Assembly: GCF_013761175.1 (NCBI RefSeq)
Contig: NZ_JACDUR010000004.1
Span: 992,001 to 1,056,000 of the forward strand
DNA from: Nonomuraea soli
Lineage (GTDB): Bacteria; Actinomycetota; Actinomycetes; Streptosporangiales; Streptosporangiaceae
Direction: 5' to 3'
Length of the DNA: 64,000 bases
Shown here: positions 36,052-43,791 of the stretch, one piece after another
Layout of the letters: each line of letters begins with the position of its first letter
Position numbering within the stretch: position 1 is the first letter of the stretch
Program-made: the position numbers and the translations under genes
The notes under the pieces: generated by a model
The model's input: only the letters and a program-made list of their open reading frames with translations
Told to the model about the DNA's origin: nothing
Database searches by the model: none

Positions 36052-36918
36052 ATGAGAATCGAGTTCGCGAGCGACGGTGTGACGCTCGTCGGCGACCTGC
36101 GTGTGCCCTCCGGCGACGGCCCGTTCCCCGCGCTGGTCTTCACCGGCCCGTTCACCGGGGTGCGCGACCAGGTCACCGGGCTCTACGCCGAGCGCCTCAC
36201 CGCCGAGGGCTACGTCACCCTGGCCTTCGACCACCGCAACTGGGGCGAGTCGGGCGGGCAGCCGCGCAACCACGAAGACGTCCAGGGCAAGCTCCACGAC
36301 CTGCGCGCCGCCGTGTCGTCGCTGCGCGCCCGCCCCGACGTCGACGGCTCGCGCATCGGCGCCGTGGGCATCTGCCTCGGCGGCGGCTACGCCCTCAAGT
36401 TCGCCGCCTTCGACCCGCGCGTGCGGACCTTCGTCGGCATCGCCGGCGCCTACAACAACCCGTACGGCATGCGGGCGGGCATGGACTACCAGAGCGCCCT
36501 GGCGAGCTTCACCGAGGTGCTGGAGCGCCAGGACCAGGGCGGGCAGGTGGAGTACCTCCCGGCGGTGGCGCAGGAGGGCGAGGCCGCCATGCCGGGCGAC
36601 GAGCCCTACGCCTACTACGGCTCGACCGCCTCGCCGGCCTGGGAGAACCGGGTCACCCGGGCGAGCATCCGCGAGCTGGTCACGATGGACAACATGATGG
36701 GGGCCGACTTCCTGTCACCCAAACCCGCCCTGATCGTGCACGGCGTGATCGACCGGTTCTGCTCGCCGGAGGGCGCCGAGGAGGCCTTCAAGCGGCTCGA
36801 CGAGCCGAAGAAGCTCGTGTGGCTCGATGCGCGCAAGCACATCGACCTCTACGACGGCGAGCCGTACGTCACCCAGGCCGTCGAGGCGACCGCCGCCTTC
36901 CTGCGCGAGCATCTCTGA
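36052..36918 (+). CDS. Alpha/beta hydrolase with cysteine in the nucleophile elbow
   Basis: A 288-aa cytoplasmic hydrolase. The oxyanion/HGG-like region is ALVFTGPFTGVRDQVTG near residue 28. The nucleophile elbow is GAVGICLGGGYALKFAA near 105, with Cys where most hydrolases have Ser. The acid is in VIDRFCSPEGAEE, and the histidine is in DARKHIDLYDGEP near 265. Cys-His-Asp triads are known in dienelactone hydrolases and in the YcjY-like group, so the enzyme can be active. GGGAGA sits upstream of the ATG. Substrate unknown. Transcribed away from the expansin gene. Confidence 0.82.
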   Translation: MRIEFASDGVTLVGDLRVPSGDGPFPALVFTGPFTGVRDQVTGLYAERLTAEGYVTLAFDHRNWGESGGQPRNHEDVQGKLHDLRAAVSSLRARPDVDGSRIGAVGICLGGGYALKFAAFDPRVRTFVGIAGAYNNPYGMRAGMDYQSALASFTEVLERQDQGGQVEYLPAVAQEGEAAMPGDEPYAYYGSTASPAWENRVTRASIRELVTMDNMMGADFLSPKPALIVHGVIDRFCSPEGAEEAFKRLDEPKKLVWLDARKHIDLYDGEPYVTQAVEATAAFLREHL

Positions 36919-36960
36919 GAGCCGCCCGAACGCGCCCCGGGTGTCTCCAAAGACGAGGGT

Positions 36961-36982
36961 GCCTACATCGATCGATGTAGGC
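36961..36982. promoter_or_regulatory. 22-bp perfect palindrome upstream of the DUF418 gene
   Basis: The arm GCCTACATCGA is followed directly by its reverse complement, giving 22 symmetric bases without a loop. The lack of a loop speaks for a dimeric repressor operator (TetR-like size) rather than a terminator. It lies 57 bp upstream of the DUF418 start and 43 bp after the hydrolase stop. Confidence 0.75.
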
Positions 36983-37038
36983 CCGACTTCGCCCGCGGTG
37001 CCGAGGTTCCCGCACGATCCGCTTGCGACGCTGGAGGT

Positions 37039-38163
37039 ATGAAGCGGATCGATGCGCTCGACGTGCTCCGCGGCGTCGCGATTCTGGGCACCCTGGGCAC
37101 CAACATCTGGATCTTCACCGCTCCCGGCGGACCGGCCGACCTGCTGGGCACGCCTTCGGGAGCGGCCGAGACCTTTCTGCGCTTCCTGACCAACGGCAAG
37201 TTCCTCGGCCTGCTGACGCTGCTGTTCGGCGTCGGCCTGGAGCTGCAGTACCGCAGCGCCGTCCGTAAGGGACTGCGCTGGCCGGGCCGTTACCTGTGGC
37301 GGGCGAGCCTGCTGTTCGTCGAGGGGCTGCTGCACTACATCCTGATCTTCGAGTTCGACGTGCTCATGGGCTACGCGCTCACCTCGATGATCGTGGCGTA
37401 CCTCATCGGGCGCAGCGACCGCGTCGTGCGCGGCTGGATGATCGGCGCCGGCGCGGTCCACCTGGTGATCGTCGGCCTGATCACGCTCGCGCTGCTCTAC
37501 GCGCCGCCGACGGCGCCCTCCGGCACCACGCTGTTCAGCGAGGGCAGCTGGCTGGACCAGGTGCAGTCGCGCCTGCAGAACCCCGGTGTCTACCGCGTCG
37601 AGCTCATCTTCATCATCCCGATGGGCATCGTGCTCTTCCTGGCAGGCTCTCGCCTGCTGCGGGCCGGGGTCTTCGAGCCCGAGGGGGAGGCTCTGCGGCG
37701 CCGCCTGATGGTCGCCGGGCTGGGCGTGGCCGCCCCGCTCAACCTGCTGACCTCCTTCGCCGGTCCCGCGTGGTTCGCCGTCGACCGCTACATCCTGCCG
37801 CCGCTGGTGGCGCTGGGCCTGCTCGGGCTGATCACCTCGGTGGTGCTGCGCCTGCGCGGCGAGCCCGGCGTGGTCCGCAGGGGCCTGACGAACGTCGGCC
37901 GGACCGCCCTGTCGTGCTACATCTTCCAGAACCTCGTCGCGAGCTTCCTGTGCTACGGCTGGGGCCTGGGCCTGGCCGCCCGGCTCGACTGGCTGCGCCC
38001 GTGGTGGGTGCCGGTGGCCTGGGCGGGCATCTGCCTGCTGTTCATGGTGCTCGCCTCGTTGTGGCTGCGGCGCTTCTCCCGCGGACCGGCCGAACTCGCC
38101 TGGCAATGGGCATACATGGCGCCATTCCGAAAGAGTGTGACGAGCGCGGCAAGCGGGAAATGA
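37039..38163 (+). CDS. DUF418 family membrane protein
   Basis: A 374-aa integral membrane protein of the YeiB/DUF418 family. It opens with the typical RIDALDVLRGVAILGTLGTNI and has about nine hydrophobic segments. It ends with the family C-terminal motif FSRGPAELAWQWAYMAPF. The ATG is preceded by ctggaggt. The molecular function of the family is unknown; a relation to acyltransferase-3-like membrane proteins has been suggested. A palindromic operator lies upstream and a hairpin follows the stop codon. Confidence 0.85.
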   Translation: MKRIDALDVLRGVAILGTLGTNIWIFTAPGGPADLLGTPSGAAETFLRFLTNGKFLGLLTLLFGVGLELQYRSAVRKGLRWPGRYLWRASLLFVEGLLHYILIFEFDVLMGYALTSMIVAYLIGRSDRVVRGWMIGAGAVHLVIVGLITLALLYAPPTAPSGTTLFSEGSWLDQVQSRLQNPGVYRVELIFIIPMGIVLFLAGSRLLRAGVFEPEGEALRRRLMVAGLGVAAPLNLLTSFAGPAWFAVDRYILPPLVALGLLGLITSVVLRLRGEPGVVRRGLTNVGRTALSCYIFQNLVASFLCYGWGLGLAARLDWLRPWWVPVAWAGICLLFMVLASLWLRRFSRGPAELAWQWAYMAPFRKSVTSAASGK

Positions 38164-38168
38164 TCCCT

Positions 38169-38204
38169 CCGTACCCCCGAATACGGATCTTTTCGGGGGT
38201 ACGG
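38169..38204 (+). promoter_or_regulatory. Hairpin that buries the ribosome site of the next gene
   Basis: A perfect 13-bp stem (CCGTACCCCCGAA with its complement at 38192-38204) has a 10-base loop. It starts five bases after the DUF418 stop. Its right arm contains the only purine-rich ribosome-site candidate (cgggggt) of the next gene, whose ATG is at 38206. It could act as terminator, as a translational lock, or both. Confidence 0.75.
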
Positions 38205-38205
38205 C

Positions 38206-39096
38206 ATGCGGATCGCCATCGTGGGACTCTTCGGACTTGTGGCTGCCTGCTCCGCCACACCCTCGCCGCCCGTCACCCTCATGAAGGTCCGCGACGTCGC
38301 CGCCCCCTGCGAGGTCAGCTACCGCGACAAGGGCGCCGAGCGCACCGCCCGCACCCGCCTGGCCCGCGACCTGACACGCTACGTCTCCCGCCAGCCTGGC
38401 CGCGTCGCCTTCGCCGCCCACGACCTGGCCACCGGCGCCACCTTCGGCCACCGCGAGCACGAGAACGGCATGATCACCGCCAGCGGCTCCAAGGTCGACA
38501 TCCTCACCGCCCTGATGTTGCGCCGCGACCGGCTCGGCGACCACGAACGCGACCTGGCCACCCGCATGATCCGCGAGAGCGACAACCGCGCCGCCGACGC
38601 GCTGTGGTGGCGGGTCGGCGGCGGCTACGGCATGGGCCGCTTCTACCGGCAGGCCGGGCTGCGCGAGACCGTGCCGGGGCCCTCGCGCTTCTGGGGAGGC
38701 ACCAACACCAGCCCCCACGACCGGATCCGGCTGCTGAAACTCCTGGCCCGCGGCGGCAAGGGGCTCACCCCCGCCGACCGCTCGCTCATCCTGTCGCTCA
38801 TGGGGCGCGTCGTGCCCGACCAGGCCTGGGGTGTCAGCGCCGCCGCCAGGCCCGGCGACACCGTGGCGCTCAAGAACGGATGGACGCCGCGGCCGTTCAT
38901 CCACAACACCTGGGCGGTGACCAGTTACGGCCGCATCACCGGGCCGGGCCGCGACCTCCTGCTCGCCGTACAGACCGATCTGCAGTCGGGGGAGGGGCGC
39001 GGCATCCAGACCATCGAAGGGCTCTCGCGGCTGCTCGGCCGCCGCCTCGACGGGCTGCGCGCCACCCGCACCGTGCAGTGCCACGGGCGGCTCTGA
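38206..39096 (+). CDS. Class A beta-lactamase-like serine hydrolase lipoprotein
   Basis: A 296-aa protein with a lipoprotein signal MRIAIVGLFGLVAAC (Cys15), anchored outside the membrane. Penicillin-recognising motifs in order: SxxK as SGSKVDIL near residue 95, SDN as ESDNRAAD near 125, and a KTG-like box as LKNGWTPR near 225. A clear Glu166-type omega loop is not obvious by eye. It may be a beta-lactamase-like or penicillin-binding hydrolase rather than a resistance enzyme. The lipobox fixes the start at 38206, one base after a hairpin that covers the ribosome site. Confidence 0.78.
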   Translation: MRIAIVGLFGLVAACSATPSPPVTLMKVRDVAAPCEVSYRDKGAERTARTRLARDLTRYVSRQPGRVAFAAHDLATGATFGHREHENGMITASGSKVDILTALMLRRDRLGDHERDLATRMIRESDNRAADALWWRVGGGYGMGRFYRQAGLRETVPGPSRFWGGTNTSPHDRIRLLKLLARGGKGLTPADRSLILSLMGRVVPDQAWGVSAAARPGDTVALKNGWTPRPFIHNTWAVTSYGRITGPGRDLLLAVQTDLQSGEGRGIQTIEGLSRLLGRRLDGLRATRTVQCHGRL

Positions 39097-39224
39097 CTCC
39101 GACTCCCGATCTTCAGCAAGATCTCCTGTAGGGTGCTGTGGTCGACTCGACGTGTCCAAACGGGGGCCACGTGCGCGGTCGGGATCACGGCGGCCTGCCC
39201 CCTGATCGACGACTAGGAGCATCT

Positions 39225-40736
39225 GTGCGAAGAAGATCGTCGTTGTTCGCCGCGGCCCTGGTGGCCGCGCTCTCCGTTTTACCCGCCGCGCCGGTGTCCG
39301 CAGAACCGGCGGGCGCCATCACCTGGGCGCCGTGTGAGGAGGAGCCCACCACGGAGTGCGGCACGCTCGCCGTACCCATCGACTGGTCCCGGCCCGACGG
39401 GCCCACCATCGACATGGCCGTCGCCCGCCGCAAGGCCACCGACCCGTCGGCCCGCGTCGGCAGCCTGGTGATCAACCCGGGCGGTCCCGGCGGATCGGGC
39501 GTGGAGGCCGTCTACGGCGCGCCTGACTTCTTCACCGAGGAGCTGCGCAAACGGTTCGACATCGTCGGCTTCGACCCGCGCGGCGTCGGCCGCAGCCACC
39601 CGGTGATCTGCTCGGCGCCGGTGTACAACCGCATGCCGCACGCCGTCATGAAGAGCCACGCCGACTTCCTGCGCTGGACCGTCTACGCCAAGGTGCTGCG
39701 CGCCGACTGCCGCGCCCGCACCGGCCCGCTGTACGACCACGTCGACTCCCGCAACGTCGCCCGCGACATGGACGCGCTGCGCGCCGCCCTCGGCGAGGAG
39801 AAGCTCAACTACTACGGCATCTCGTACGGCACGCTGATCGGCCAGATGTACGCCGAGCTGTTCCCGAGCCGTATCCGCGCCATGGCGCTCGACAGCAACA
39901 TGGACCACAGCCTGGGCGTCAAGGCCTTCCTCGACACCGAGGCCGCCGGGGTCGAGGACGCCTTCGACCAGTTCGTCGGCTGGTGCGACCAGGAGCCGAG
40001 CTGCGCGTTGTACGGCAAGGACGTGCGCGCGGTCTGGGAGCGCATCCTGGCCAAGGCCCGCGCCGGCACGCTGTACTGGCCGGGCGCGGAGGAGCAGCCG
40101 ATGACCGAGCTGCAGGTGCTCTACAACGGCGTGCTCGGCACGGAAGGTCCCGCCTGGCAGCTGCTGAGCGAGGTGATGCGCATGCTCGACGGCGGCGAGC
40201 CCCCGTCGTGGATCCCGCCGCTGCCCGGCCGCCAGCCCGTGTCGGGGCCGGTCGCCGAGCTGCCGACCGCGGTGCTCTGCCAGGACTACAACCTCACCGT
40301 GCGCAGCTACCGGGAGTACGCGTCGCTGCTGCGCAGCTCCAAGCGGCTCGCACCCGACATGCGCTACAACCCGATGCCGATCGAGGACCTGCCGGTCTGC
40401 CTCAACCATCCCACCACCAACCCGCAGCACCGGCTGAACTACACCGGCGAGGCCACGATCCTGCTCGCCTCGTCGCTGCACGACCCCTCCACGCCCTACG
40501 CCTGGACCGCCAACGTGGCCAGGCAGCTCGGATCCAAGGCGCGCCTGCTGACCTACGAGGGCTGGGGCCACCGGATCTACGGCAAGGAGGAGTGCAGCAC
40601 CGTCCCGATCGACAACTACCTGATCTCGCTCACCCTGCCTCCCGAGGGATACCACTGCGAGGTCGGCGGCCGTGCGGAGATGAGGTCGAGCAAGCAGCAG
40701 CGCGAGTTGTGGCCTACCGACGGGCTGCCTTTCTAG
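39225..40736 (+). CDS. Secreted alpha/beta hydrolase, tripeptidyl aminopeptidase (TAP)-like
   Basis: A 503-aa exported peptidase-like hydrolase. The signal peptide is RRRSSLFAAALVAALSVLPA, cleaved near SAEPAG. The core has LVINPGGPGGSG near residue 82 and FDIVGFDPRGVGRS near 110. The nucleophile elbow YYGISYGTLIGQMYAELFPS has Ser near 204. The acid is around SSLHDPSTPY, the histidine is in YEGWGHRIYG near 452, and the last 90 residues form the TAP-type C-terminal domain. Related Streptomyces enzymes remove N-terminal tripeptides from secreted proteins. GTG 39225 follows aggagc; the open frame before it lacks coding character. Confidence 0.88.
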   Translation: MRRRSSLFAAALVAALSVLPAAPVSAEPAGAITWAPCEEEPTTECGTLAVPIDWSRPDGPTIDMAVARRKATDPSARVGSLVINPGGPGGSGVEAVYGAPDFFTEELRKRFDIVGFDPRGVGRSHPVICSAPVYNRMPHAVMKSHADFLRWTVYAKVLRADCRARTGPLYDHVDSRNVARDMDALRAALGEEKLNYYGISYGTLIGQMYAELFPSRIRAMALDSNMDHSLGVKAFLDTEAAGVEDAFDQFVGWCDQEPSCALYGKDVRAVWERILAKARAGTLYWPGAEEQPMTELQVLYNGVLGTEGPAWQLLSEVMRMLDGGEPPSWIPPLPGRQPVSGPVAELPTAVLCQDYNLTVRSYREYASLLRSSKRLAPDMRYNPMPIEDLPVCLNHPTTNPQHRLNYTGEATILLASSLHDPSTPYAWTANVARQLGSKARLLTYEGWGHRIYGKEECSTVPIDNYLISLTLPPEGYHCEVGGRAEMRSSKQQRELWPTDGLPF

Positions 40737-41361
40737 CCAGCAGACTGACGGCCGGGAAGCCCCTTCTGGGGTCCTCGGCCCCGGCGTGGACGAGCCGGGC
40801 GACCTCGGTCAGCCCGGCCTCGGCCAGCAACGCCGAGACCTCGTCGGGTGACCACCGGTAGGCGGTGGTCACCACGTGGTCGTACGGCTCCGGCGGCGCG
40901 CCCGGGTCGTCATGCCCGGCGAAACACACGAGCAGATGCCCGCCGGGAGCCAGCACGCGGCCGAACTCGGCGAAGATCGCGGGCATCCCGGCGGGCGGCG
41001 TGTGAATGATCGACCAGTGCGACAACACGCCGCCCACCGACTCGTCGGCCAGGTCGAGCGCCGACAGCTCGCCGACCGCGAAACGTATGCCCGGATAGGC
41101 CTCGCGCGCCAGCCGGATCATCTCCGGCGACAGGTCGACACCGAAGGCGTCGAGCCCGAGCGAACGCAGGTGAGCGGTGAGGTATCCGGGGCCGCACCCG
41201 AGGTCGGCCACGACGCCGCCCGGCACGAGCTCGGCGAAGGCGGCCAGGAGACCCCGATCCAGGGGGCGGTCACGCAGCATGTCGCCGAACCGCTCGGCGT
41301 ACAGGGCGGAGACCTCGTCGTAGGAGGTGCGGGTGACGGTGAGGTGGGCGGAGTCGGTCAC
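40714..41361 (-). CDS. Class I SAM-dependent methyltransferase
   Basis: A 215-aa Rossmann methyltransferase. The N-terminus TRTSYDEVSALYAERF precedes motif I, VADLGCGPGYLTAHLRSLG, near residue 50. The acidic loop is FGVDLSPEMIRLARE, and the post-motif is GGVLSHWSIIHTPP. Substrate unknown. GTG 41361 follows TAGCGT by eight bases and has no ribosome site, suggesting a leaderless mRNA. Its end overlaps the TAP-like gene by 23 bp. Confidence 0.85.
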   Translation of the reverse strand: MTDSAHLTVTRTSYDEVSALYAERFGDMLRDRPLDRGLLAAFAELVPGGVVADLGCGPGYLTAHLRSLGLDAFGVDLSPEMIRLAREAYPGIRFAVGELSALDLADESVGGVLSHWSIIHTPPAGMPAIFAEFGRVLAPGGHLLVCFAGHDDPGAPPEPYDHVVTTAYRWSPDEVSALLAEAGLTEVARLVHAGAEDPRRGFPAVSLLARKAARR

Positions 41362-41428
41362 GGCACAGCACGCTAGCCGGTGCCACCGACAGGAATCGGG
41401 GCGGCCGCGGTCTTCGCCGTGCTGAGCC

Positions 41429-41821
41429 TCACACCGGCCGCGCCTGCCGTACGGCCTGCTTGAACTCGGGACACTCGACGACCGGGTCGTGGTCGCAGAC
41501 GGCGACGTGGCGCAGGCTGTCGCGCAGCCGGGTGAGCTGCGCGATGCGGGCGTCGACCTCGCGCTCCTTGGCGGCGATGTGGGCGCGGAGCGCGGTGTCG
41601 GAAGGGCGCACGCTGAGGAACGACGCGATCTGGGCGAGGGTGAACCCGGCGTCGCGGGCGCAGCGGATCAGGTCGAGGCGTTCGATCACGCTGGGATCGT
41701 AGGCGCGGCGCAGGCCGTTGCGGGTGTCGGCGGCGATGAGGCCCTTGCGTTCGTAGAAGCGCAGGACGGAGGGGGCCAGACCGGTACGGCGGGCGACTTC
41801 GGCGATGTCGAGGAAAGTCAT
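41429..41821 (-). CDS. MerR-family regulator with C-x7-C pair
   Basis: A 130-aa regulator. The winged helix-turn-helix starts MTFLDIAEVARRTGLAPSVL, followed by FYERKGLIAADTRNGLRRAY and a dimerisation coiled coil (about 70-110). The C-terminus has CDHDPVVECP, a C-x7-C-P pair in the position where CueR-like sensors bind metal. SoxR-type cluster ligands are absent. ATG 41821 lies eight bases after TACGCT, so the mRNA is probably leaderless. It is divergent from an MBL-fold hydrolase with a MerR-type operator in between. Confidence 0.85.
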   Translation of the reverse strand: MTFLDIAEVARRTGLAPSVLRFYERKGLIAADTRNGLRRAYDPSVIERLDLIRCARDAGFTLAQIASFLSVRPSDTALRAHIAAKEREVDARIAQLTRLRDSLRHVAVCDHDPVVECPEFKQAVRQARPV

Positions 41822-41851
41822 TGACTTGAAGCGTAGTTCAAGTAGCAGGCT
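41821..41851 (+). promoter_or_regulatory. MerR-type promoter with long spacer and operator
   Basis: -35 TTGACT (41821-41826) and -10 CAGGCT (41846-41851) are 19 bp apart, the over-long spacer that MerR proteins correct by twisting DNA. The operator ACTTGAA-gcgtag-TTCAAGT (41824-41843) lies within the spacer. The MBL gene ATG is seven bases after the -10. Confidence 0.8.
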
Positions 41852-41858
41852 GGACGCC

Positions 41859-42659
41859 ATGCGGATTCACCACCTGAACCTCGGTTCCATGCGGAAGATC
41901 GACCCCACCTACGACGCGCTCAGCCCCGCGCCCGCCGTCTGCCACGCCCTGCTCATCGAAACAGCCTCCGACGGCCTCGTCCTCGTCGAGACCGGCCTGG
42001 GCACGGACGACGTGGAGCGGCCCGTGGAACTGCTCGACCACGAGTGGACCGACCAGGTCCAGCCCGCCCTGCTGGCGGCGGAGACCGGCGTGGAGCAGGT
42101 CGCCGGCCTGGGCTTCGACCCCGGCGACGTGCGGCACATCGTGCTGACGCACCTCGACGTCGACCACAGCGGCGGCCTGCCCGACTTCCCGCAGGCCCAG
42201 GTGCACGTCATGGCGGCCGAACTGGCGGCCGCCCGCGCGGAGGCGCCCAGCCGGCGCTACCGTCCCGGCCACTGGGCGCACGAGCCGCGCTGGGTCCTGT
42301 ACGAAGAGGAAGGCGAGGACTGGCTCGGCTTCGAACGCGTCCAGCCCGTGCGCGGCCTCGGAGACGACCTGCTGTTCGTCCCGCTCGGCGGGCACTCCGC
42401 CGGCCACGCGGGGATCGCGGTACGGCAGGGCGAACGCTGGCTGCTGCACGCCGGCGACGCCTACACCTACCACCGCGAACTCGACCGGACCGACCCGCAC
42501 CCGCATCCGCTCATGGACTTCGTGGCCCAGCTCGCCCAGGTCGACGCCGAACTGCGGCTGGCGAACCTGGAGCGCATGCGCGAACTGCCCAGGGACCGGG
42601 TGAACGTGATCTGCGCCCACGACCCGTGGGAGTTCGACGCCGCCGGTGGAGCACGGTGA
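41859..42659 (+). CDS. MBL-fold metallo-hydrolase
   Basis: A 266-aa metallo-beta-lactamase-fold enzyme. The metal motif HLDVDH is in IVLTHLDVDHSGGLPDFPQA near residue 100. Further ligands are in LGGHSAGHAGIAV near 178 and LHAGDAYTYHREL near 198, with a final His in VNVICAHDPWEF. The arrangement resembles AiiA-type lactonases and related esterases, but the true substrate is unknown. There is no signal peptide. It is transcribed from a MerR-controlled promoter and probably from a leaderless mRNA. Confidence 0.85.
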   Translation: MRIHHLNLGSMRKIDPTYDALSPAPAVCHALLIETASDGLVLVETGLGTDDVERPVELLDHEWTDQVQPALLAAETGVEQVAGLGFDPGDVRHIVLTHLDVDHSGGLPDFPQAQVHVMAAELAAARAEAPSRRYRPGHWAHEPRWVLYEEEGEDWLGFERVQPVRGLGDDLLFVPLGGHSAGHAGIAVRQGERWLLHAGDAYTYHRELDRTDPHPHPLMDFVAQLAQVDAELRLANLERMRELPRDRVNVICAHDPWEFDAAGGAR

Positions 42660-42682
42660 TCATGGGCTGGGTGGTTTGATAG

Positions 42683-42698
42683 ATACCATCATTGGTAT
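42683..42698. promoter_or_regulatory. Operator of the toxin-antitoxin pair
   Basis: ATACCA-tcat-TGGTAT, a perfect 6+6 inverted repeat, lies 14 bp before the toxin ATG. It falls between a -35-like TTGATA (42676-42681) and a -10-like TATATC (42698-42703). It is the expected binding site for the HTH antitoxin, giving autorepression. Confidence 0.75.
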
Positions 42699-42712
42699 AT
42701 ATCATTCATAGT

Positions 42713-43081
42713 ATGTACGAGATCGAGATGGAGCCCGAAGTCGAGGCCTGGCTGCTGACCCTGGATTTCGCCCACTACCAGCGGGTGATGTACAGCGTCG
42801 ATACCTACCTCGTTGAGCGTGGCGACAGGCTCGATGGCGACCACACGAAAGCGCTGCGCGACGGCGTCCGAGAGCTTCGGGTCATTCTGGGACCGCGCGC
42901 TTGGAGGCTCACATACTGGCTGCCCGGTGGGCGCGGCCACGTGATCGTGCTGCTGACCGTGTTCTCCAAAACTCGTGAGGGACCGCAGAAGGGCGACGTG
43001 GATGCGGCGGTGAAGGCCAAACGCACATGTGAAGAGCTGCACACCGGCGAGGCTGACCACGTTTTCGAGAGGATTGAGTGA
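42713..43081 (+). CDS. RelE/HigB-like toxin
   Basis: A 122-aa protein of the RelE/ParE superfamily, Gp49-like HigB branch. Residues 5-15 read EMEPEVEAWLL. The conserved core is VRELRVILGPRAWRLTYWL near residue 52, then VIVLLTVFSKTREGPQ near 80. It ends with a helix (DVDAAVKAKRTCEELH). Such toxins are ribosome-dependent mRNA endonucleases. The toxin precedes the antitoxin, the order typical of hig-type loci. Third positions are less GC-rich than in neighbours, which suggests acquisition by transfer. Confidence 0.85.
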   Translation: MYEIEMEPEVEAWLLTLDFAHYQRVMYSVDTYLVERGDRLDGDHTKALRDGVRELRVILGPRAWRLTYWLPGGRGHVIVLLTVFSKTREGPQKGDVDAAVKAKRTCEELHTGEADHVFERIE

Positions 43082-43082
43082 T

Positions 43083-43562
43083 ATGGCCGGACATGGCAAG
43101 TGGAACACGTTGAAGGCGAAGCGGCTGGCGGGCGAGTCGGCCGAAGAGCACCCGGAATATGTCCAGGCCGGTCTCGACATCCAGCTCGGAGACATGGTGC
43201 GGGAGCGGCGCCGGGCGCTTGGCCTGTCGCAGAAGGAGGTCGCTGAGGCTGCGGGAATCACTCAGCCTGCGCTGTCCAGGATCGAGGGTGGCGGCGGGAT
43301 ACCGACGCTGGCGATGCTGGATCGCATCGGCAAGGCGATGCACACGGAGTTCACGTTCAGCGTTGGTGAAACTCCAGCACGGCGCCATGCCGAGGCTGCT
43401 CCCGGTGACCTGCCTTGTCGCCACCGCGAGAGTCGCGAGCGACGTGGCGTTCGGATCGGACGCTTCCGGTGGATCGTCCGCGAGGGCAAGGCTGGCGCGA
43501 ACAGGATCTTCATGGCGTCAGGGGAGGCGGAGACACGCAAGGCTCGCTCGAAATCGCTGTGA
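43083..43562 (+). CDS. XRE-family antitoxin (HigA-like) with unusual C-terminus
   Basis: A 159-aa DNA-binding protein starting two bases after the toxin stop. Residues 35-95 form the helix-turn-helix (MVRERRRALGLSQKEVAEAA, then ITQPALSRIEGGGG). This neutralises the toxin and represses the operon in such systems. Typical relatives end near residue 100. From about residue 97 the sequence becomes an Arg-rich stretch without recognisable domain, which could be a real extension or a frameshifted former 3' region. A terminator directly after the stop codon supports 43562 as the present end. Confidence 0.8.
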   Translation: MAGHGKWNTLKAKRLAGESAEEHPEYVQAGLDIQLGDMVRERRRALGLSQKEVAEAAGITQPALSRIEGGGGIPTLAMLDRIGKAMHTEFTFSVGETPARRHAEAAPGDLPCRHRESRERRGVRIGRFRWIVREGKAGANRIFMASGEAETRKARSKSL

Positions 43563-43565
43563 AAC

Positions 43566-43592
43566 GTCGAGCAGGACCCGCGCCTGCTCGAC
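43566..43592 (+). terminator. Terminator after the antitoxin gene
   Basis: A perfect 10-bp stem (GTCGAGCAGG with its complement at 43583-43592) and a 7-base loop start three bases after the antitoxin stop codon. No U-tract. Confidence 0.75.
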
Positions 43593-43641
43593 CCCGCGTG
43601 CGGACGTTCGCTGCCAGAGGTCGCTCGCCACAGCAGGACCA

Positions 43642-43681
43642 GGGGCGGGTGGGTGGGCGGGCGGGGGGTGGGTCGAGGGGG
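43642..43681 (+). other. G-quadruplex-forming run
   Basis: About 40 bases on the plus strand contain seven runs of three or more guanines separated mostly by single bases. This satisfies the strict G3+N1-7 quadruplex pattern with single-base loops. It lies 18 bp upstream of a -10-like TATGAT (43700-43705), where a -35 box would be expected, ahead of the MFS gene. The remainder of 43563-43791 holds the terminator and no further gene. Confidence 0.8.
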
Positions 43682-43791
43682 TGATGGGATGACATCGCCT
43701 ATGATGGTTGTTTGTCCTGCTAGACCGCACGGCGGCCGATATCTCGGTATCTACCCCGGTCGAACACCCAACCGACCAGGGAATCCAAGCC

